Shown piece after piece: positions 1 through 13,000 of a DNA stretch of 64,000 nt. The first letter of the stretch is position 1; the number at the start of each line of letters is the position of its first letter. The position numbers were made by a program, and so were the translations under genes. Where the stretch lies: contig BQMF02000588.1 in the NCBI GenBank assembly GCA_027922465.2, forward strand, positions 62,001-126,000, read 5' to 3'. The DNA comes from Turritopsis dohrnii (lineage: Eukaryota > Cnidaria > Hydrozoa > Anthoathecata > Oceaniidae). Under the pieces are notes generated by a model. It was not told the origin of the DNA, made no database searches, and saw nothing but the letters and a program-made list of their open reading frames with translations.

Positions 1-254
1 CGGGAACAAAATTTAAAAACGGGAACAACGAATTTCATTTTCGGGAACATGAATATTGTTATTTATTTATTTATTTATTTTTAACGAATATTTACACAGG
101 ATATAAACACTTCAGCTAAATAAATAACTGTTATAAATGTGTGTCCTGTAATTAACCTTAAAATTTAAAAATTTAAAAAACCTGGGCAAAGGAAAAGCAA
201 AAGGTAAAAGAAGAACTCATAAAATAAATTTCCATCTCCAAACTCAGACCTAGG

Positions 255-3200
255 TTATGAATCAAGTAGACTAATCGCAATTACATACTTTTGAATCAGA
301 CACGAAAATGCTTTTTCAGCATATTTTTTCACATCTTTTTCTCTACGAATGTCAGTCGGTAGAGAGTTATAAAGAGTAGCACCTTGGAAATAAAAACCAC
401 ACTTTCCAAATTCCGTTCTCACTTTTGGTAAAGCCAAACTGATCCCATTATTTCTGGTTCGGAGTCTATGATTCATTTCGGTGAAGTAGTTATGAATTTA
501 GTTAGTTAACAGTAGTTAACAATTTGTTAATGTTTTCTATTGACGGTATTAGAACACTTCCATCAGGACTGATTATACTGGTTGCACGAGTTGCAAGCTT
601 TTGCAGCTTTGTTCTTTGTGATTCGTTTAGTTTTAATGATAGGACACTGCAGTATCCAAAAATTGGACGAAGAATACTTTGGTAGATCGTGGTTGCAAAT
701 TTAGTATCCATCAAGAATCGACGTTTCCGTAGTAGATTTAAACGACTCGAAAATTTCTTATAATTTGAGTCAAATTGATCGTTTATAATAAGAGTGTTTG
801 TAACTTTGTTCCCAAGATACTTATATGTGTTGGTGATATTTATGTCGAAACATTATGTTCAAGTATTTGCTGGGTAGTTTTGACAGATTTTGCGATGTAC
901 CAAATAACATGCATTCAGTCTTTCCGGGCTTTAAATTGGGAATCATGTCATTGTCGTCAAACCATTGTGCAAGGGATTCAACGTCAACATTCAAGGAATT
1001 CTGGATTACATAAAAATCGTTATGATTGAAAAAAATCACTGAATCGTCAGCATACTTGATAATGCGGGAGTGTTTTAGTTGCATTCCAATGTCATTGAAC
1101 AAGATAAGAAAGAGGAGGGGGCCTAATATTGATCCTTGTGGAACCCCGCTAGTAACATATTCAACATCGGATAGAGTGTTTTTATAATTGACATGTTGTC
1201 TCCGAGAAAAAAGATAATCGGTCATCCAATTAAGTTCAGTTTCTCTAATCCCATAGCAAGGCAATTTGGCAAGTAAATTGGCATGGCTGATGGTATCAAA
1301 CGCCTTGCTTAAATCTAAAAACACAGCTCCAACCAATTCACCCCTATCAGCTGCCTTCCGAATGGAATCTACAAACAGCACAGCAGCGGATTCGGTAGAT
1401 CGATTCTTACGAAATCCAAATTGTGCCTTTGATAGTAATTCGAGTTTTTCAAGGTGGTTCATAAGACGTTCGTGCACTACTTTCTCCAAGATTTTTGACA
1501 AAATGGGAAGGAGTGATATTGGTCGATAATTATCATATAATGTCACGTTTCCGGATTTATAGATAGGGACAGTCTTAGCAATTTTCCATTCACTAGTGAA
1601 TACCCCTGTTTCCAAAGAAAGGTTAATGATTCTGGTAAGTGGTACAGCGATTTCTGGTGCTGCATCTTTTAAAAGACAGCCAGGGAGATCATCTGGCCCT
1701 GAAGCTTTCTTTTGTTTGATTGATCGAAGATGCTTTTCAACTTCTACTTGTGATATGTAGGTAAATCTAAAGGTACTGTAGCATTGACAAGGAATTTCAT
1801 TCGCCTTTCTCCATACAAGATTAAATAACGGGAAGGATTTAGAATTTAACTTAGTAGGAACATTTGCGAAAAAATTACTAAAACCATTTGATATTGAATT
1901 TGGGTCGTCTACACGTTTCCCTTCCGATTCAAATAGCTGACACGATAGTTCACTTTTAATTGTGGATGGATATACAGCTTTCAAAATCTTCCAGAAACTG
2001 TCAGGATCCGAAGAATTTTCCCGAAGAAGTTGCTTATTGAAATTTGCTTTCGATTTTCGGATCATATTGTTCACTTTATTTCGTTTTTGTTTGTAGGCTA
2101 GGATATCCTCATCCTTCTTGGATCTTTGAGATCTACGTTATAGTTTGTCGCGTGTGTTCATTTCTGACTTGCTTGCTGTTGTTAGCCAGGGAGAGTTTTT
2201 ACCTCGGACGCGTTTAGTTATTGTTGGGGCATGTATTTCAAAAATATTTTTTAGAACAGAATTGAAATATGATAAACATTTGTTGACGTCATTCACAGTT
2301 TCTATCGGCGACCAGTCGGCGTTTTTCAAATCATCACGCAGTTTTTCAGAATCGTAGTTTTTGAAGTTTCGTGTTTTGATGGTGCGAGATCTGAATTTTA
2401 GATGATTTATTTTTCTACAGCAACCAATCATGTCGTGGTCTCCGATGCTCGATGGTATGACGTCAGTAGCAGATATAGTAGAGACGCAATTACTAGCAAT
2501 TATGTCAATCAATGTTTTCGAGACTGTTGTTGTGCGAGTGGCTTTCTTAATCAACTGTTCAAAGCCATATAAAGTTAATAACTCCTTAAAAGCTTTGTTA
2601 TCAGATTTGTTAAGAAAATTTACATTAACGTCCCCAAGGATTATCACTTCTTTCGGCTCAGATGTTGCAGTTTCTAACATGTCATTAAGTGTATTATTAA
2701 AGTTCTTAGGAAGATACTTGGACGTAACCGGGGGTTTATATATGGTGCCAATCAAGAAGCTTTTAGCCTTTTCTGTGATGATTTCGATCCACATGACTTC
2801 AGCATTATCAGATTCGATGTCCTCACGACGTACCCAGTTAATTTGGGTTGAGACATATGCGGCTACTCCGCCACCTTTTCCAGATGCACGATTTTTGTTG
2901 ACAAATGTGTAACCCGGAATGTTAAAAAAGTTTGGATTCTCATCGGTGATATGGGTTTCGCTGAGAGTTAAAATGTCAACTTTAAAATTTTCTAAAATAT
3001 CCCGTATATAGTCTAAGTTTGAAAACAATCCACGCGAGTTTTGGTGCAAAATGGTTAATCCACGGCGTTTACATAAGTCACTTAATTCTGGTATAACTCT
3101 ATCAGGACCTGGACAAGGATGAACGTCACCAGCTAGCAATAAAAGTAATGTGAAGATACCTGGTCGCGAGAATTTATGGTAGAAGTTCCTTTCTCTTCCA

Positions 3201-3370
3201 TTAACAAAAATCGACGACATAAAATAGTTCTCATTTGTAAGACTAGCCTCTTCTTTTCCGCTAATAACAAGCCCAATAGTGTCACTTGACACAAAACTGA
3301 ACTTCTTCACAGCAAAATTTAAAATCATTACCACAACGATAATAAGTGTGTACGCTCGCTTTGCTGCCAT
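255..3370 (-). pseudogene. LINE ORF2: endonuclease-reverse transcriptase, one stop and two frameshifts
   Basis: The protein nicks DNA and primes reverse transcription at the cut. The likely start is the Met at 3370 (MAAKRAY); an upstream in-frame Met at 3409 lies in flanking sequence. An N-terminal hydrophobic stretch is followed by the APE domain, with NSRGL, LSETH, GDVNVN and GDHDMI motifs. The RT domain shows QFGFRKNRST, FLDLSKAFDT, SGVPQGSILGPLLF and the catalytic YADD. The frame is open from 3409 to 2139, meets a single TAA at 2136-2138, and stays in the same frame to about 850, where a frameshift occurs. Reading continues in another frame through 502-714, and a further frameshift near 490 leads to the C-terminal part (255-476, including LRTRNNGISLALPKVRTEFG). 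So few lesions suggest a fairly recent copy. Confidence 0.85.
3104..3130 (-). other. 2A-like motif in LINE N-terminal region
   Basis: Between the hydrophobic N-terminal region and the APE domain the protein reads LLLLLAGDVHPCPGP; the core GDVHPCPGP lies here. It resembles the 2A ribosome-skipping consensus DxExNPGP, but has His in place of Glu and Cys in place of Asn. 2A-like sequences at this position are known in several animal APE-type retrotransposons. With these two changes activity is doubtful, and it may be a relic or a variant. Confidence 0.5.
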
Positions 3371-3419
3371 CTTGGTAATTACTTTGTGTAATAAATACTT
3401 CATCACCATCTATTCCAAG

Positions 3420-4690
3420 TACTCTTGGTATTGCCACATATTTTAAGCAAGCTGCTTGTCCCATCTGTTATAAGCATTTCAAGCTTGCAGACATTGAAAG
3501 GCATGCATCATTATGTGCTGATGCAAGATATGAAGATAACTTTGAAGTTATGGGAATAATGGCAGAAGATAACTTTAGTGAAACTGTAACATATGAAGAG
3601 TTAGAACATCAGCCAATTGCTAAAGATGTTAAAATGCTTTTAACTGATCTTCAGAAGTTTATTTTACCAACAAGTTGCCAGTTTCAAGTACGGCGAAAAG
3701 TTTTATGGCATGATTTTGTTGCTCAGATGAGAAAACAATGGTTTGATAGCACAAAGCAATTTCAGGTTTCCTTCATTGGAGAAGAAGGATTTGATGGTGG
3801 TGGTCCAAAACGAGAGTTCTTTTCTGGTTTGTCTATACTTTTACTTCCTTGTGTTTAATCTTTAAATTTATATTGTTACAAAGCAAGTATATATTATATA
3901 TTTTGTTTAGTTTCTTAAATAAAATGAGCATGTTGAACTTATTCTTGCTCTCAGAAATAAATGTGTAAAATGATGATTTCGACTAACTTTTGCTTCTGTA
4001 GCAGTACAATGCAATTCTGATGAAGAGCTTCAAGTAACGTTACTTCAAGATGATGTAATGGACTTGTTAGAGGATATACCGGGTGTCATACAAAAAACTT
4101 TAAGTCTTTGATTTTATATTGAATTTTTTTCCATCGTAAAGAGGATGCTTTCACTTAAATTTTGACGTATCAAACTTTAAATTTGGTTCATTGGTTAAAA
4201 AGTTATGATCGAAAAATTAAAAGATCACTTTTCAAAAATTGTCAAAAAACCCGAAAAAGCAGGGTATCAATTAATTTCCCCTGAATCGCTAGAGACCTTG
4301 TACCACTCTATGAAATTCTGATTTTCAGTACCTGAGGATCTGAAGTTGGCTGACATCTTTATATTCATCACTGGTGCTCCTAGTATCCCTGCAATTGGTT
4401 TCGATGAAAAAATTACAGTGTACTTTAAACATGGTTGCAAAGATAACGGTTGCTGTTTTCCAATGTCATCAACATGTGGTTTAAGTTTGATTCTACCTTG
4501 TCATTACAAAACAGCAAATGATTTGGGAAAAGTGTTTGTCGGTGCAGTTAAACAGGCGAAAGGCTTGGCCGATGCTGATCATGTTTGTTTACTTAAAATT
4601 TCGTCTTGTATTAAAAGTTGTTCCATAATCTGGAAAGCACCTCTCCATTTTTTAATTATATATTTTGTTTTTGCGCCTGTCATCTTCTGT
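3420..4690 (+). pseudogene. HECT E3 ubiquitin ligase-like gene of a decayed transposon (copy 1)
   Basis: Three separated coding stretches belong to one HECT protein. The first (to about 3826) has a CPIC..H..H..C zinc-finger-like motif near 3455-3515 and the start of a HECT domain, FDGGGPKREF; a possible donor follows at 3827. The second, from about 4002, is acidic (SDEELQ) and is cut at about 4078 by a mariner end. The third begins after a TTTCAG acceptor at 4328 and is the HECT C-lobe: FITGAPSIPAIGF and MSSTCGLSLILP, with the catalytic Cys codon at 4475-4477. HECT ligases form a thioester with ubiquitin on this Cys. The gene is disrupted, and its 5' part may have been removed by the adjoining LINE. 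It pairs with the minus-strand integrase gene at 4940-6244, as in the larger element at 17-26 kb. Confidence 0.7.
4078..4275 (-). mobile_element. Tc1/mariner-type terminal fragment
   Basis: After a TA dinucleotide the sequence begins CCGGGTGTCATACAAAAAAC and runs about 190 bases. It is an inverted copy of the stretch at 27387-27595, where the same end follows the tail of a reading frame. The flanking TA matches the target preference of the Tc1/mariner superfamily. Only one end is present here; it interrupts the HECT gene. Confidence 0.65.
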
Positions 4691-4700
4691 TGTACAATAC

Positions 4701-4885
4701 ACCTTCCCGAACTTCTGTTTAAATGCCGAATTAATGCTTTGTTATCAAGTCTCGCCTTGTTTCTATGTTTTTCAATGTTTTTCTAATTGGAATAATTATA
4801 ATTATAAGTGATTAAGAGTTTGAAAAAAGGCGAAACTTCGAGGCTGGGCTATAACACGGTTTTTAAACAGAAATTCCGGAAGGGC
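4701..4885. mobile_element. Small inverted-repeat element (MITE), TTCCCGAA family copy 1
   Basis: The block opens with CCTTCCCGAACTTCTGTTTA and closes with its approximate reverse complement. Two further copies lie at 50940-51171 and 53004-53234. Terminal repeats cover most of each half, so the element can fold back on itself. It has no coding capacity. This copy ends the recognisable HECT C-lobe region. The interval 4886-4940 shows nothing else. Confidence 0.65.
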
Positions 4886-4939
4886 TTATTATAGGTAGAT
4901 ACACAAATTCAAGCTGTATAATTTATATTATTTTGCTGT

Positions 4940-6244
4940 ATGATAAAACGTTAGAATATGTTGTTATGCAGAAATTGTTATCATTCACCATGGGATCGAT
5001 ATTTTGTGATAAATGCTCGATGATGCCATCAGATAATTCAGTATCGATTTCAGGAATCGCAACATGATTTACTGTCTGAATTTTAGAGTTGGTCCATCTT
5101 CATCTCTTCCAAAATGTATTCGTTCTTGTTCTGTCATCGAAAATAAGTCGACCTTCAGTACAGATTTGAAGCAGTGTGTGGTTGCGGGTGGTTCGCATCG
5201 GGTGGTTATTCCAAGAGGATTGAAATTGGCTAAGCGAATGTTGTATTCTTGGCAAATACACGTTGAGCAACATGTGGACATCATTTCCAGGATCACAGTC
5301 ACATTCATCCTCTAAGTGATAGAAAATATTGTAATATTGCTGCAAAACATAAATGAACACATCAACCCATAAACGCTCAATTCGCTGGTTATGTACCAAC
5401 TTTCCAGTGATAACAGGCTTTTTATCCAGCCCATGCACTCTCAGCATATAGCGGGCAACATCGACGTTTTCTGTTCCACGATCGGTTCTTATTCGCATGG
5501 GTAATCTGAATGTCTCGACTGCTTCTAAGAAATACTCCAAGAATAGTATTTGCGCGGCTGTTATTGGAACAATTCAGGAACGTAATAAGTCGTGAATATC
5601 CATCGATACAGCCCTGAATAACAAATCTTCAACGAATAATCTTACGATTACCATCCTGATGCCTAAGAGAGATAAGATTTTGTCAACCACAATGTTAGTT
5701 GAAGCAAACGAGACAAAAAATATCCAAATCTTACCAGAGAGCGTTTGCGCAAAGGACATTGTACACTCTTCTACGTATTCTTCGTTTCTCAATCTTCGGG
5801 TATGGATTCACTCGTTCCATTGCCTTCCTTACCCTTCACCGTTGAACCTTAATATTTTTTGATAACAGAGAACCAATGACCATTGGCTCTCCAGATTTGG
5901 GACTTTCGTGTAAAATGCCAAGTACAAATTGATCTAGCGTTTGGGCTCCCTGGTTTTCGATGTTGATTCTCATCCCCACCAATAAACACAACATTGAAAT
6001 TATGTAAGGCCAGTAAAATTTCGTCCAATTTTTCTAAAGTCATCGAGTGTAACAAATCATCAAAATCACTCCCCTGCAGCTCACAATAAAAGCTCGAAAC
6101 TTGCTGTGACAAGACAGATGCTTGTTCTGTTAAGTTTTCCATTAATTGCTCATCGTCAGTTTCCTTAAATGTTTCAAATTTTGTAATTGCTTGTTTCAGG
6201 TCTGGCAAAAAAAGCGAAAGCCTTGTTAACAGCGAAGCTGCCAT
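4940..6244 (-). pseudogene. DDE integrase-like transposase, decayed (copy 1)
   Basis: The N-terminus starts at a Met at 6244 (MAASLLTRLSLF) with a helical acidic region, then the frame breaks around 5850. The catalytic part reads in pieces: a CIDGYSR-type motif near 5600, then RTDRGTENVDVARYM near 5460-5490 (second acidic residue and its neighbour) and VHNQRIERLW near 5370-5400 (catalytic Glu). SSWNNHPMRTT follows. The C-terminal reading shifts frame again and can be traced to about 4940. Proteins with this rve/integrase core and these motifs occur in animal DNA transposons that resemble bacterial IS3; I place it there tentatively (IS3EU-like). At least two frameshifts make it non-functional. 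Confidence 0.75.
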
Positions 6245-7278
6245 TTTTTCTTCTTTTTAATTCTTCGTAAATCAGCTAAATTTCGTTTTCGTGGGAGAGC
6301 GAGACAAAACAATCACGTGGATAGATTATTCATTATAATCAAGAAAGTATCATATGTATTTTTTAGTTCTATAAATTTCCAAAGAAAGTGCATTTCCAGA
6401 GAAAGTATTAAATCAAAGGCGACAAAGTCTAAACTTTCTTGACAAAGTATTAATGTCACGTTTGACGCGCCACAAATTTTGACGTTTTCAGAAATCACTA
6501 TCATTAAATGCGTGTTGTTACTATAGCTACCGTTTTAACGTGACTTAATAGTCAAGTGCTGTTGCTCGTAGATAGTAGATTTTTAAGAAATATTCCTATG
6601 TTAGCCAAATTCGTAACATTGATGAAAATTACTTTTTTAACTGCTTCAACTTAACATTTAAAGGAGATTTCAAATCTTTTCTTCCATCAAAACACGTATT
6701 ATAATTATCTTGCATGGTGATTTTGAGAGAATCGTGTTGATCTGATTTTGGTGATGGCTTGTACTTTGTACCATACTTTGTACACAAATCTTCATGTATA
6801 ATTCAAACTGTATAACAAATACAGATTCATATAAACATAATTTTTATGCCATTTGATTAATTATTACAGAACGGTTCGTTGATGGTCACGAAGGCATTCT
6901 ATTAACTCGTTATTAAAAAGCATTTAACTACCCTCTCATTTGTTTATTTAGACTATGAAAATTTTTATTCTGCTATTGCTGTCATTTTCAAAATAAACAC
7001 CATCCCACAATGTAACGGAAATGCGGGACTTGTTAAATCAACCTTTGAAAATTTTATTACGATTCACCTTCAAACGTTTGACCTGAATGTTTAGACAACA
7101 GTTCCACACATCAACAGTTCTGTGGACCCACTGGTACTATAAGGAGAAGACTGTTCTTAAGAGATGTATTTGTGAGTTTTCTCTATGGTTTCCACATACT
7201 ATATCTGTAATAACATGATTTATGCAACGATGAATACCAATATAGTACACTGGTGAAATTGGGGTTTGTTGAACCAAT
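6245..7278. other. No gene seen
   Basis: AT-rich sequence without convincing reading frames. I looked here for the outer inverted repeat of the 3.4-6.2 kb element and did not find one matching the 17-26 kb element. Confidence 0.5.
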
Positions 7279-8287
7279 ATAAAACTAGCATGTAGCTTTA
7301 GCTAAAAATGCCCCCGCGCTCAAGCATTCCAATTTGTACACACAGCAAGCTATACATTGCAAGCTATGCAAAAGAAACAAAAACAAACAAAACTTTTGGT
7401 ACTTTTTGTTATCTCTTAGGCCTTAGTCACACTGATGCTAATATACCTTTCAAAAAGTGTAAATAAGGCTTAACAAATAATATCAGAAAGTATTTGCTAC
7501 AAACAAAAGAAATGTGTGAACTGAAACCATGGATACATATTTTATAATCAAAATAAGATTAAGATTTGTCAAAGAAATTCTGTAAGAGCCAAAAGAAAAA
7601 AAAAACGTTTTAAAAAAAAAACATTAAAGCGAAAAATCCATTAGAAATCTGCGTTTCAAACTTTTATTCGAAACAAAAAATAGCCTAAGTTTACATAAAA
7701 AAAAAACAAGAAAAAAATATAAAAAGATCTTATTGATTATGATCACACCAGGTTTGGAGGACAGAAAGAAGAAATACACGAAGAACGACAATTTGTAGGC
7801 TTTCTTGCATACACAAAAATCCAATTAAAATTTTTTTAAGGCAAGATCCGCCAAAAATCAGTGCATTGAATAAAATTTATCGAATGAAAGATTTAGAGCT
7901 AAAACATATACAAAAATAAAATGTATTGTTGGCAAAATTTCAGATTTCAAGCTGTGCTTCAAAATCCTAGTCGTTCACTTCACGAAAACAACACAAATGT
8001 GATATGAAAAATGTCTTAGCAATTTTAGCATACGAACTTCCTAAATAACATTGCATAATATAATAATAAATTAGGAAAAAAAACATTTTGTCTCTCCCAC
8101 TTACAGTACCATGCTTTGACATGGGAAAAAAGCAAAGTCAGCTAATAATTGTATACCACCGTGTAACGTCAACAGGAAAGTTGGAAGATGATGATGATGA
8201 TGAAGAACAAAATCGGAAACTGACATTCGCCTATCTCGTGAAACTACTATGCCTCCTAGCTCGCTTACGCTCGCTGCGGGGGCAATA
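7279..8287 (+). repeat. GCCCCCGC-ended interspersed repeat, full copy
   Basis: The repeat begins with the small palindromic stretch TAGCTTTAGCTA followed by TGCCCCCGCGCTCAAGCATT and ends GCTTACGCTCGCTGCGGGGGCA, so both ends carry the short inverted motif TGCCCCCGC. Other copies lie at 15918-16137, 57440-59668 and 62018-62661, and an inverted 3' part at 60385-60545. The body is AT-rich and noncoding. It is probably a non-autonomous DNA element. Confidence 0.7.
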
Positions 8288-8454
8288 ATCGAAAGAGAAA
8301 GGGTGAGAGATTGGAGGTTTCCTAGCTATAACAACACACGTCTTCTTGAATCAATGCCGTTAAACTGATTATCACTGCAGAAAATTCTTCGGATTTACTC
8401 TGATTTTATGTCACTCCGGACCTGAGATTGAAGGAAACAAACGCAAGTTGTTTA

Positions 8455-8700
8455 TTAGGGGCTGTTCATATGGAAGTGAGCTGGCCCGGTTAACTGGGCT
8501 GGCTCACTTGAATGAGATGAAATTCATCCAGCGTTCATATGGCTTTTCTCATCCCACTCAGCCGGGCTGGAGAATGTTTTTTAAATCACGTAAACAATAA
8601 TTCGAATTTCGACACGTGCGCACTTGTCTAAAATCTATCCCACTAAACCGGGCTGGTCTGTTTATATGAACAAATTTCATCTCACCTAGGTGAGATCCCA
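8455..8700. repeat. CCCGG-rich interspersed repeat
   Basis: The stretch contains internally inverted blocks such as GCTGGCCCGGTTAACTGGGC and CCGGGCTGG, with GTTCATATG and TATATGAACA inverted near its ends. This looks like a small non-autonomous element. The boundaries are approximate and no other copy is in the window. The bases from 8288 to 8454 and 8701 to 8950 show no gene. Confidence 0.4.
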
Positions 8701-8950
8701 GTCAAGAAAAATCAATTTGACAATAATCAATCATATTATCCGTGTTTTGCACACACAAGAACAGAAACCTTTCTCAACTTTTAACCAATACTTATTTTTT
8801 ATCATCTGTTGTAATAACCCTTATCAAAGGCAACTTTCGTTTCTCAAACACATCGAAGCCATTTTAGAATGAGAAAACTATAATTTGGAACACGCATCCT
8901 CAATCGGCCAAAAAATGTTGTCAAAAGTCCAAACTTACAAAATTCGATTA

Positions 8951-9299
8951 CCGTATTTCCTCTAATAAACGCCGCGGCGTTTATTACAAATTCAAGTTTT
9001 TGGATGCGGCGTTTAATAGAGGGAGGCGTTCTTTAGAGGGCGGCGTTTATTACAAAATGAAAAATTGGACCGAAGCAAACTTAAATAATAATGCTTTCTT
9101 ATCCTTAAAAAAGTTACAAAAGGTTGTGTGAAAATGTTTTACACAAAAGATATGTTTACGAAAATGTCCAAGAAGAGCAATGTTCTCTTGTATGACATGA
9201 AAACTTTTTTATAATTCTTGTTTAACCTGTTTTCTAATAAACACCGATTTTCAAGATGCGGCGTTTAATAGAGGGCGGCGTTTATTAAAGGAAATACGG
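8951..9299. mobile_element. MITE with CCGTATTTCC ends (copy 1)
   Basis: The element starts CCGTATTTCCTCTAATAAAC and ends with the reverse complement of CCGTATTTCCTTTAATAAAC, both ends followed inward by GCCG. TA lies on each side, which suits a TA-targeting family. Internal copies of CGGCGTTTATTA and GCGTTTAATAGAGGG repeat the end motif. A second copy is at 59783-60244. Confidence 0.7.
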
Positions 9300-10020
9300 T
9301 AGTCAAATTGGGAAAAGTGATCCATAGCACTTAAGTTTACTTATATAAGAGCTTATATAAGATCTAAATTTTGAAACAAATTCCAAGACTACCAAAAAGT
9401 GAGCTATCAAAAATTACAGACTGTGTATCAAAACGGAATGACTCTTCAGGCTAATTCCACTAAATGATGTAGTGACTCATATAAAACTTTTAATTTCATT
9501 TTATCAGTCAATCACCATCTTTGTATTCGTGTACAAAAGATACATTTTGCTTAGAACTTACGTGATGCGAGGTTGAACCTTAATGGCGTATTGTTATACT
9601 GCTGGACCTTCAGCGCAATCTAACTAGTTAGAACTGACCGTTGCGCTAGTCGGACATGAGTTAACCAATAACATGTAATTCGCAGAGAAAGTGCATTATG
9701 TCAATTTCCTTCTCGTGTTTATCTTAGAACCAGACTTGAATCAAAATGACATGACCATGAAAGTCATACGGTTTTCTAGAGCTACAAACTGTTTCAAAGA
9801 TTATGGAACCAGCTGGCCTACAATTATGAAATTTTCTTAATGATTATATTAGTGATCGCTTTCAAGGTCATCACAGTTGCCACCCTATTTCACCCTAAGA
9901 CAACATCACCCCAAGACTTATCCCCACCCCCATTGCTTGTTGGGAGACTTCAGTCGAAAGTATCACCTTTATGCTCGGGATGCAGTAAAACACTACAATC
10001 GCTTTAATTTTCCAAAATAA
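9300..10020. other. No gene seen; 3' flank of the oxidase gene
   Basis: No reading frame of note. A short stretch at about 9590-9672 has a weak tRNA-like look but lacks clear A and B boxes. The part next to 10020 should hold the 3' untranslated region of the minus-strand oxidase gene. Confidence 0.4.
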
Positions 10021-13000
10021 TCAAGCCACATTTTCCATATTTTCCACTATAAATGTATTGTAACTTACAACGTGATTTGTCGTTTCAAAATACACAGACG
10101 ATCCAATGTACCACATTCCATATTTACCTTGCATTTCTATGATCTTCCAGATAACTCCTTTATCTATGTCAGCAACAGAATATCTCGGAAAATAATCCCA
10201 TGTTTTGCTGAAAACAACCTTTAAACTAATGGCTGACATTTTCTTGAAATGTGTTGACAGGATATGATTTAACTCATTACCTTTTCGTATGTTATTTTGA
10301 TAAGTGATGTAAGTTGTAACTGACTTATTATCCTCCCCGGTAGGATATTGACTGGATTGATACTTTGGTCCATAGTAGTTGTGGTTTAAGGAATATTTAT
10401 CGATAATTACTTGTACTTTACCCTCATTCTCTTTTTTCGTGTTATTCGGATAAACACCCCATGGTGTAAAGCCATGCTGCTCGTTTTTCGAGTCCACAAT
10501 ACTTGTAGTAAAAGGCAATGTGAAAGTCCCACTTAACAGTTCTCGCTCATCGTGGATTTGATTAATCCATCGTGCCATACTAGATCGCATGTTTGGACTC
10601 CAGATTAAAAAGTCGAAATGCTCCCACTTGGTTTGCTTGTTATTTTGACTCATCAAAAGCCACACTTGTCTGTGGTCGCACTCTCGATAAACTTTCTGGA
10701 TGTCAACATTGAAGTGAACATTTAATCGTTCTTTATTCACAATTTCCTGCCATAGTTTTTGAAATCCGCATTTAAAGATCATTTCTAAAAAAGCGGAGAA
10801 TTTCCCAGTGGGTAAAATCGTTAAAAAGTCACTGTGACGGAGAGCACTTTCATTGAAATAGTGTGTATATTTTCATAGAAATGCACTCCTTCACAGAGAA
10901 CTTTAACAAATGTGTCAGCTGGGTTAGTTAAACTTAATTTGAGTTCATTAAATCAGTGTGAGGGAGGCAGTTTTATTGAAATTTTATTGAAATCCTTCGC
11001 AGAGATTTTTTAATAAATGTGCCGATTGAGAAAGAGACTTGATATAATTTCATGCTTCCTGACCTAAACAGCTTCATTAAGGTTTTCTCCAAGAAAATTT
11101 GGAATTTTCTGGAATTGTGAGAACACCTTCATAGTTTTGGCACATTTTACTGCACTAGTGCTATCAAAAATAAGATATTACCATAATTCTGGTCAGTTGA
11201 TTGCACATTATTCATAGCATAAAAAGCTGGTATATGATGCATGAAACCGTATGCATACTGTTGAGTAGATAACATAAAAAATGGCACCAATATTGTCAAG
11301 TTGTTCCTCACAAGAAATTCATGGAGCGTACCATTTATTAGTCCAAGGTTCTAAATGAAAGACAGTCAGTCAAAAAGGTTAATATACTCCATCACGTTTT
11401 TGTACCCATGAGAACTAAAAGCAAGCAACAGTTCATAAGCCAGGAAGTCGTTCTTATTATCATCGCTTAATTTTTCAAGATATCTAAATATCGAGTCCTA
11501 CGCGCTTAAATGCTTACCAAGCTCCACGTGGTTCATGGAGGAATTGTTGCATAGCAACACAATCACCAATAATTTTGTTAAGAACACAAAAGGTTGTTTA
11601 GAAAAATACCTAAGGCTGAAAATGATTTCAATATACCTTTCCCGATTTTCTATTTTAACAGCGTGTCAAATTGAGTAATCATGTTTAACCCTTCCCAGTG
11701 GGAAAAAACGTCAAAATTCACTGCGGTGAAGTACATTAACATTGAAATAGTGTGTATGTATGTGTGGCCTTTATCTTAAATGTTCTCTTCCGCAGAGTTT
11801 TTTCCAAAATTTTGCCCACTTCTCTGAATCTTGTTCTACTGATCACATTTTGTTATTACAATGCGTTTAGGGCGCCAATAGTTTATTTTATCATTTTATC
11901 GTTGTTTTGCATAAATTCACGAAATACTTTTACTTTATGCAAATGTAGCATCCATCAAATCTAATAAAAATCTTCCAAAATTTGCTTCATTTTTCCCCGG
12001 CAAATATGTCTATTAGGTTATTATAACACTACATTTAAGTTTATAAAAAACATTTCTAAGTTATGAAAATCTTTAATACAATTTCTATACTCAAAAGCTG
12101 TTAGCTGACGCTGACGCTGATGCTGCCATATTGTCATATATATGTGATAAAAGGTGATTACTGTTCTATCTTTCTTTGAGCTCCATCGTACCAGGAAATG
12201 TCAAATTTCGTTTAAAACTTTGCACAACAGTAGATGAAAGTCTGAACGAAAACTGTCCCCGCGATTTGACCGAAAATTCTATCCAATAGCGCAGAAGAAA
12301 AAATGTTTTTCTGCTGAACAAAAACATTAATTGAAACTCGCAGGCACACTTTGTTTCTACTGTTTGTGAGGAATCAGCCTTATTGAAAAAACTTTTAAAA
12401 AGTTGCAGAATGTAAAGGTAAAAAGAAATAACGGAAAAAGATATGCAATGCATATGTAAGTAAAATGTTCGCTGATCTTTTAGGTTAAATTCAGTTTGTT
12501 AACATGTTTATCTAGGTGACTATAAAGAAAATGAACGTTTATGTTGAAGTGATTGCTCAAGTTGTTTTGTATGTATTTCATGTTCGATATTATAAGATGG
12601 GGTCAGTGAATGAAAAGGTTCTCGGCACCTCAAACGCATTGTAATAACGAAATGTGATCAGTATAACAAGATTCAGAGAAGTGAGCAAAATTTGTTGAAA
12701 AATCTCTGCGGAAGAGTACATTTAAGATAGAAAGCCACACGAACATACACACTATTTTAATGTTAATGCACTTCGCCGCAGTGAATTTTGTACATTTAGC
12801 ATATAAATCCACATAAATATACACACTAAGGCTGATTTCTCACAAACAGTAGAAACAAAGAGTGCCTGCGAATCTAAATTAACGTTCAGCGCTTTTCTCT
12901 TCTGCACTAATGGATAGGGATATTCAGCCACTCAGAAATTGTCTCTCGAATCCCAGGCAAAATGTTTCTGGACAGGCTTTTATCTACCGCTGTGCAAACT

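Larger units (their letters stand above)
59..3380 (-). mobile_element. APE-type non-LTR retrotransposon (LINE, CR1/L2-like)
   Basis: The block reads on the minus strand as an apurinic-endonuclease domain followed by a reverse transcriptase, the standard order of CR1/L2/Jockey-type LINEs. The 5' end lies close to 3380, where the sequence of a HECT gene takes over. The 3' end is marked by a run of four ATTT units near 59-83 (AAAT on the element strand), which fits the short microsatellite tails of CR1/L2 elements. The element has sat down next to, and probably inside, the older HECT/integrase element that follows. No target-site duplication was identified. The clade (CR1 or L2) is inferred from protein style only. 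Bases 1-58 hold three CGGGAACA motifs and nothing else recognisable. Confidence 0.85.

Noticed and set aside
9590..9672. tRNA-like stretch
   Set aside because: No proper A box, no GGTTCRANNCC B box and no cloverleaf could be drawn.
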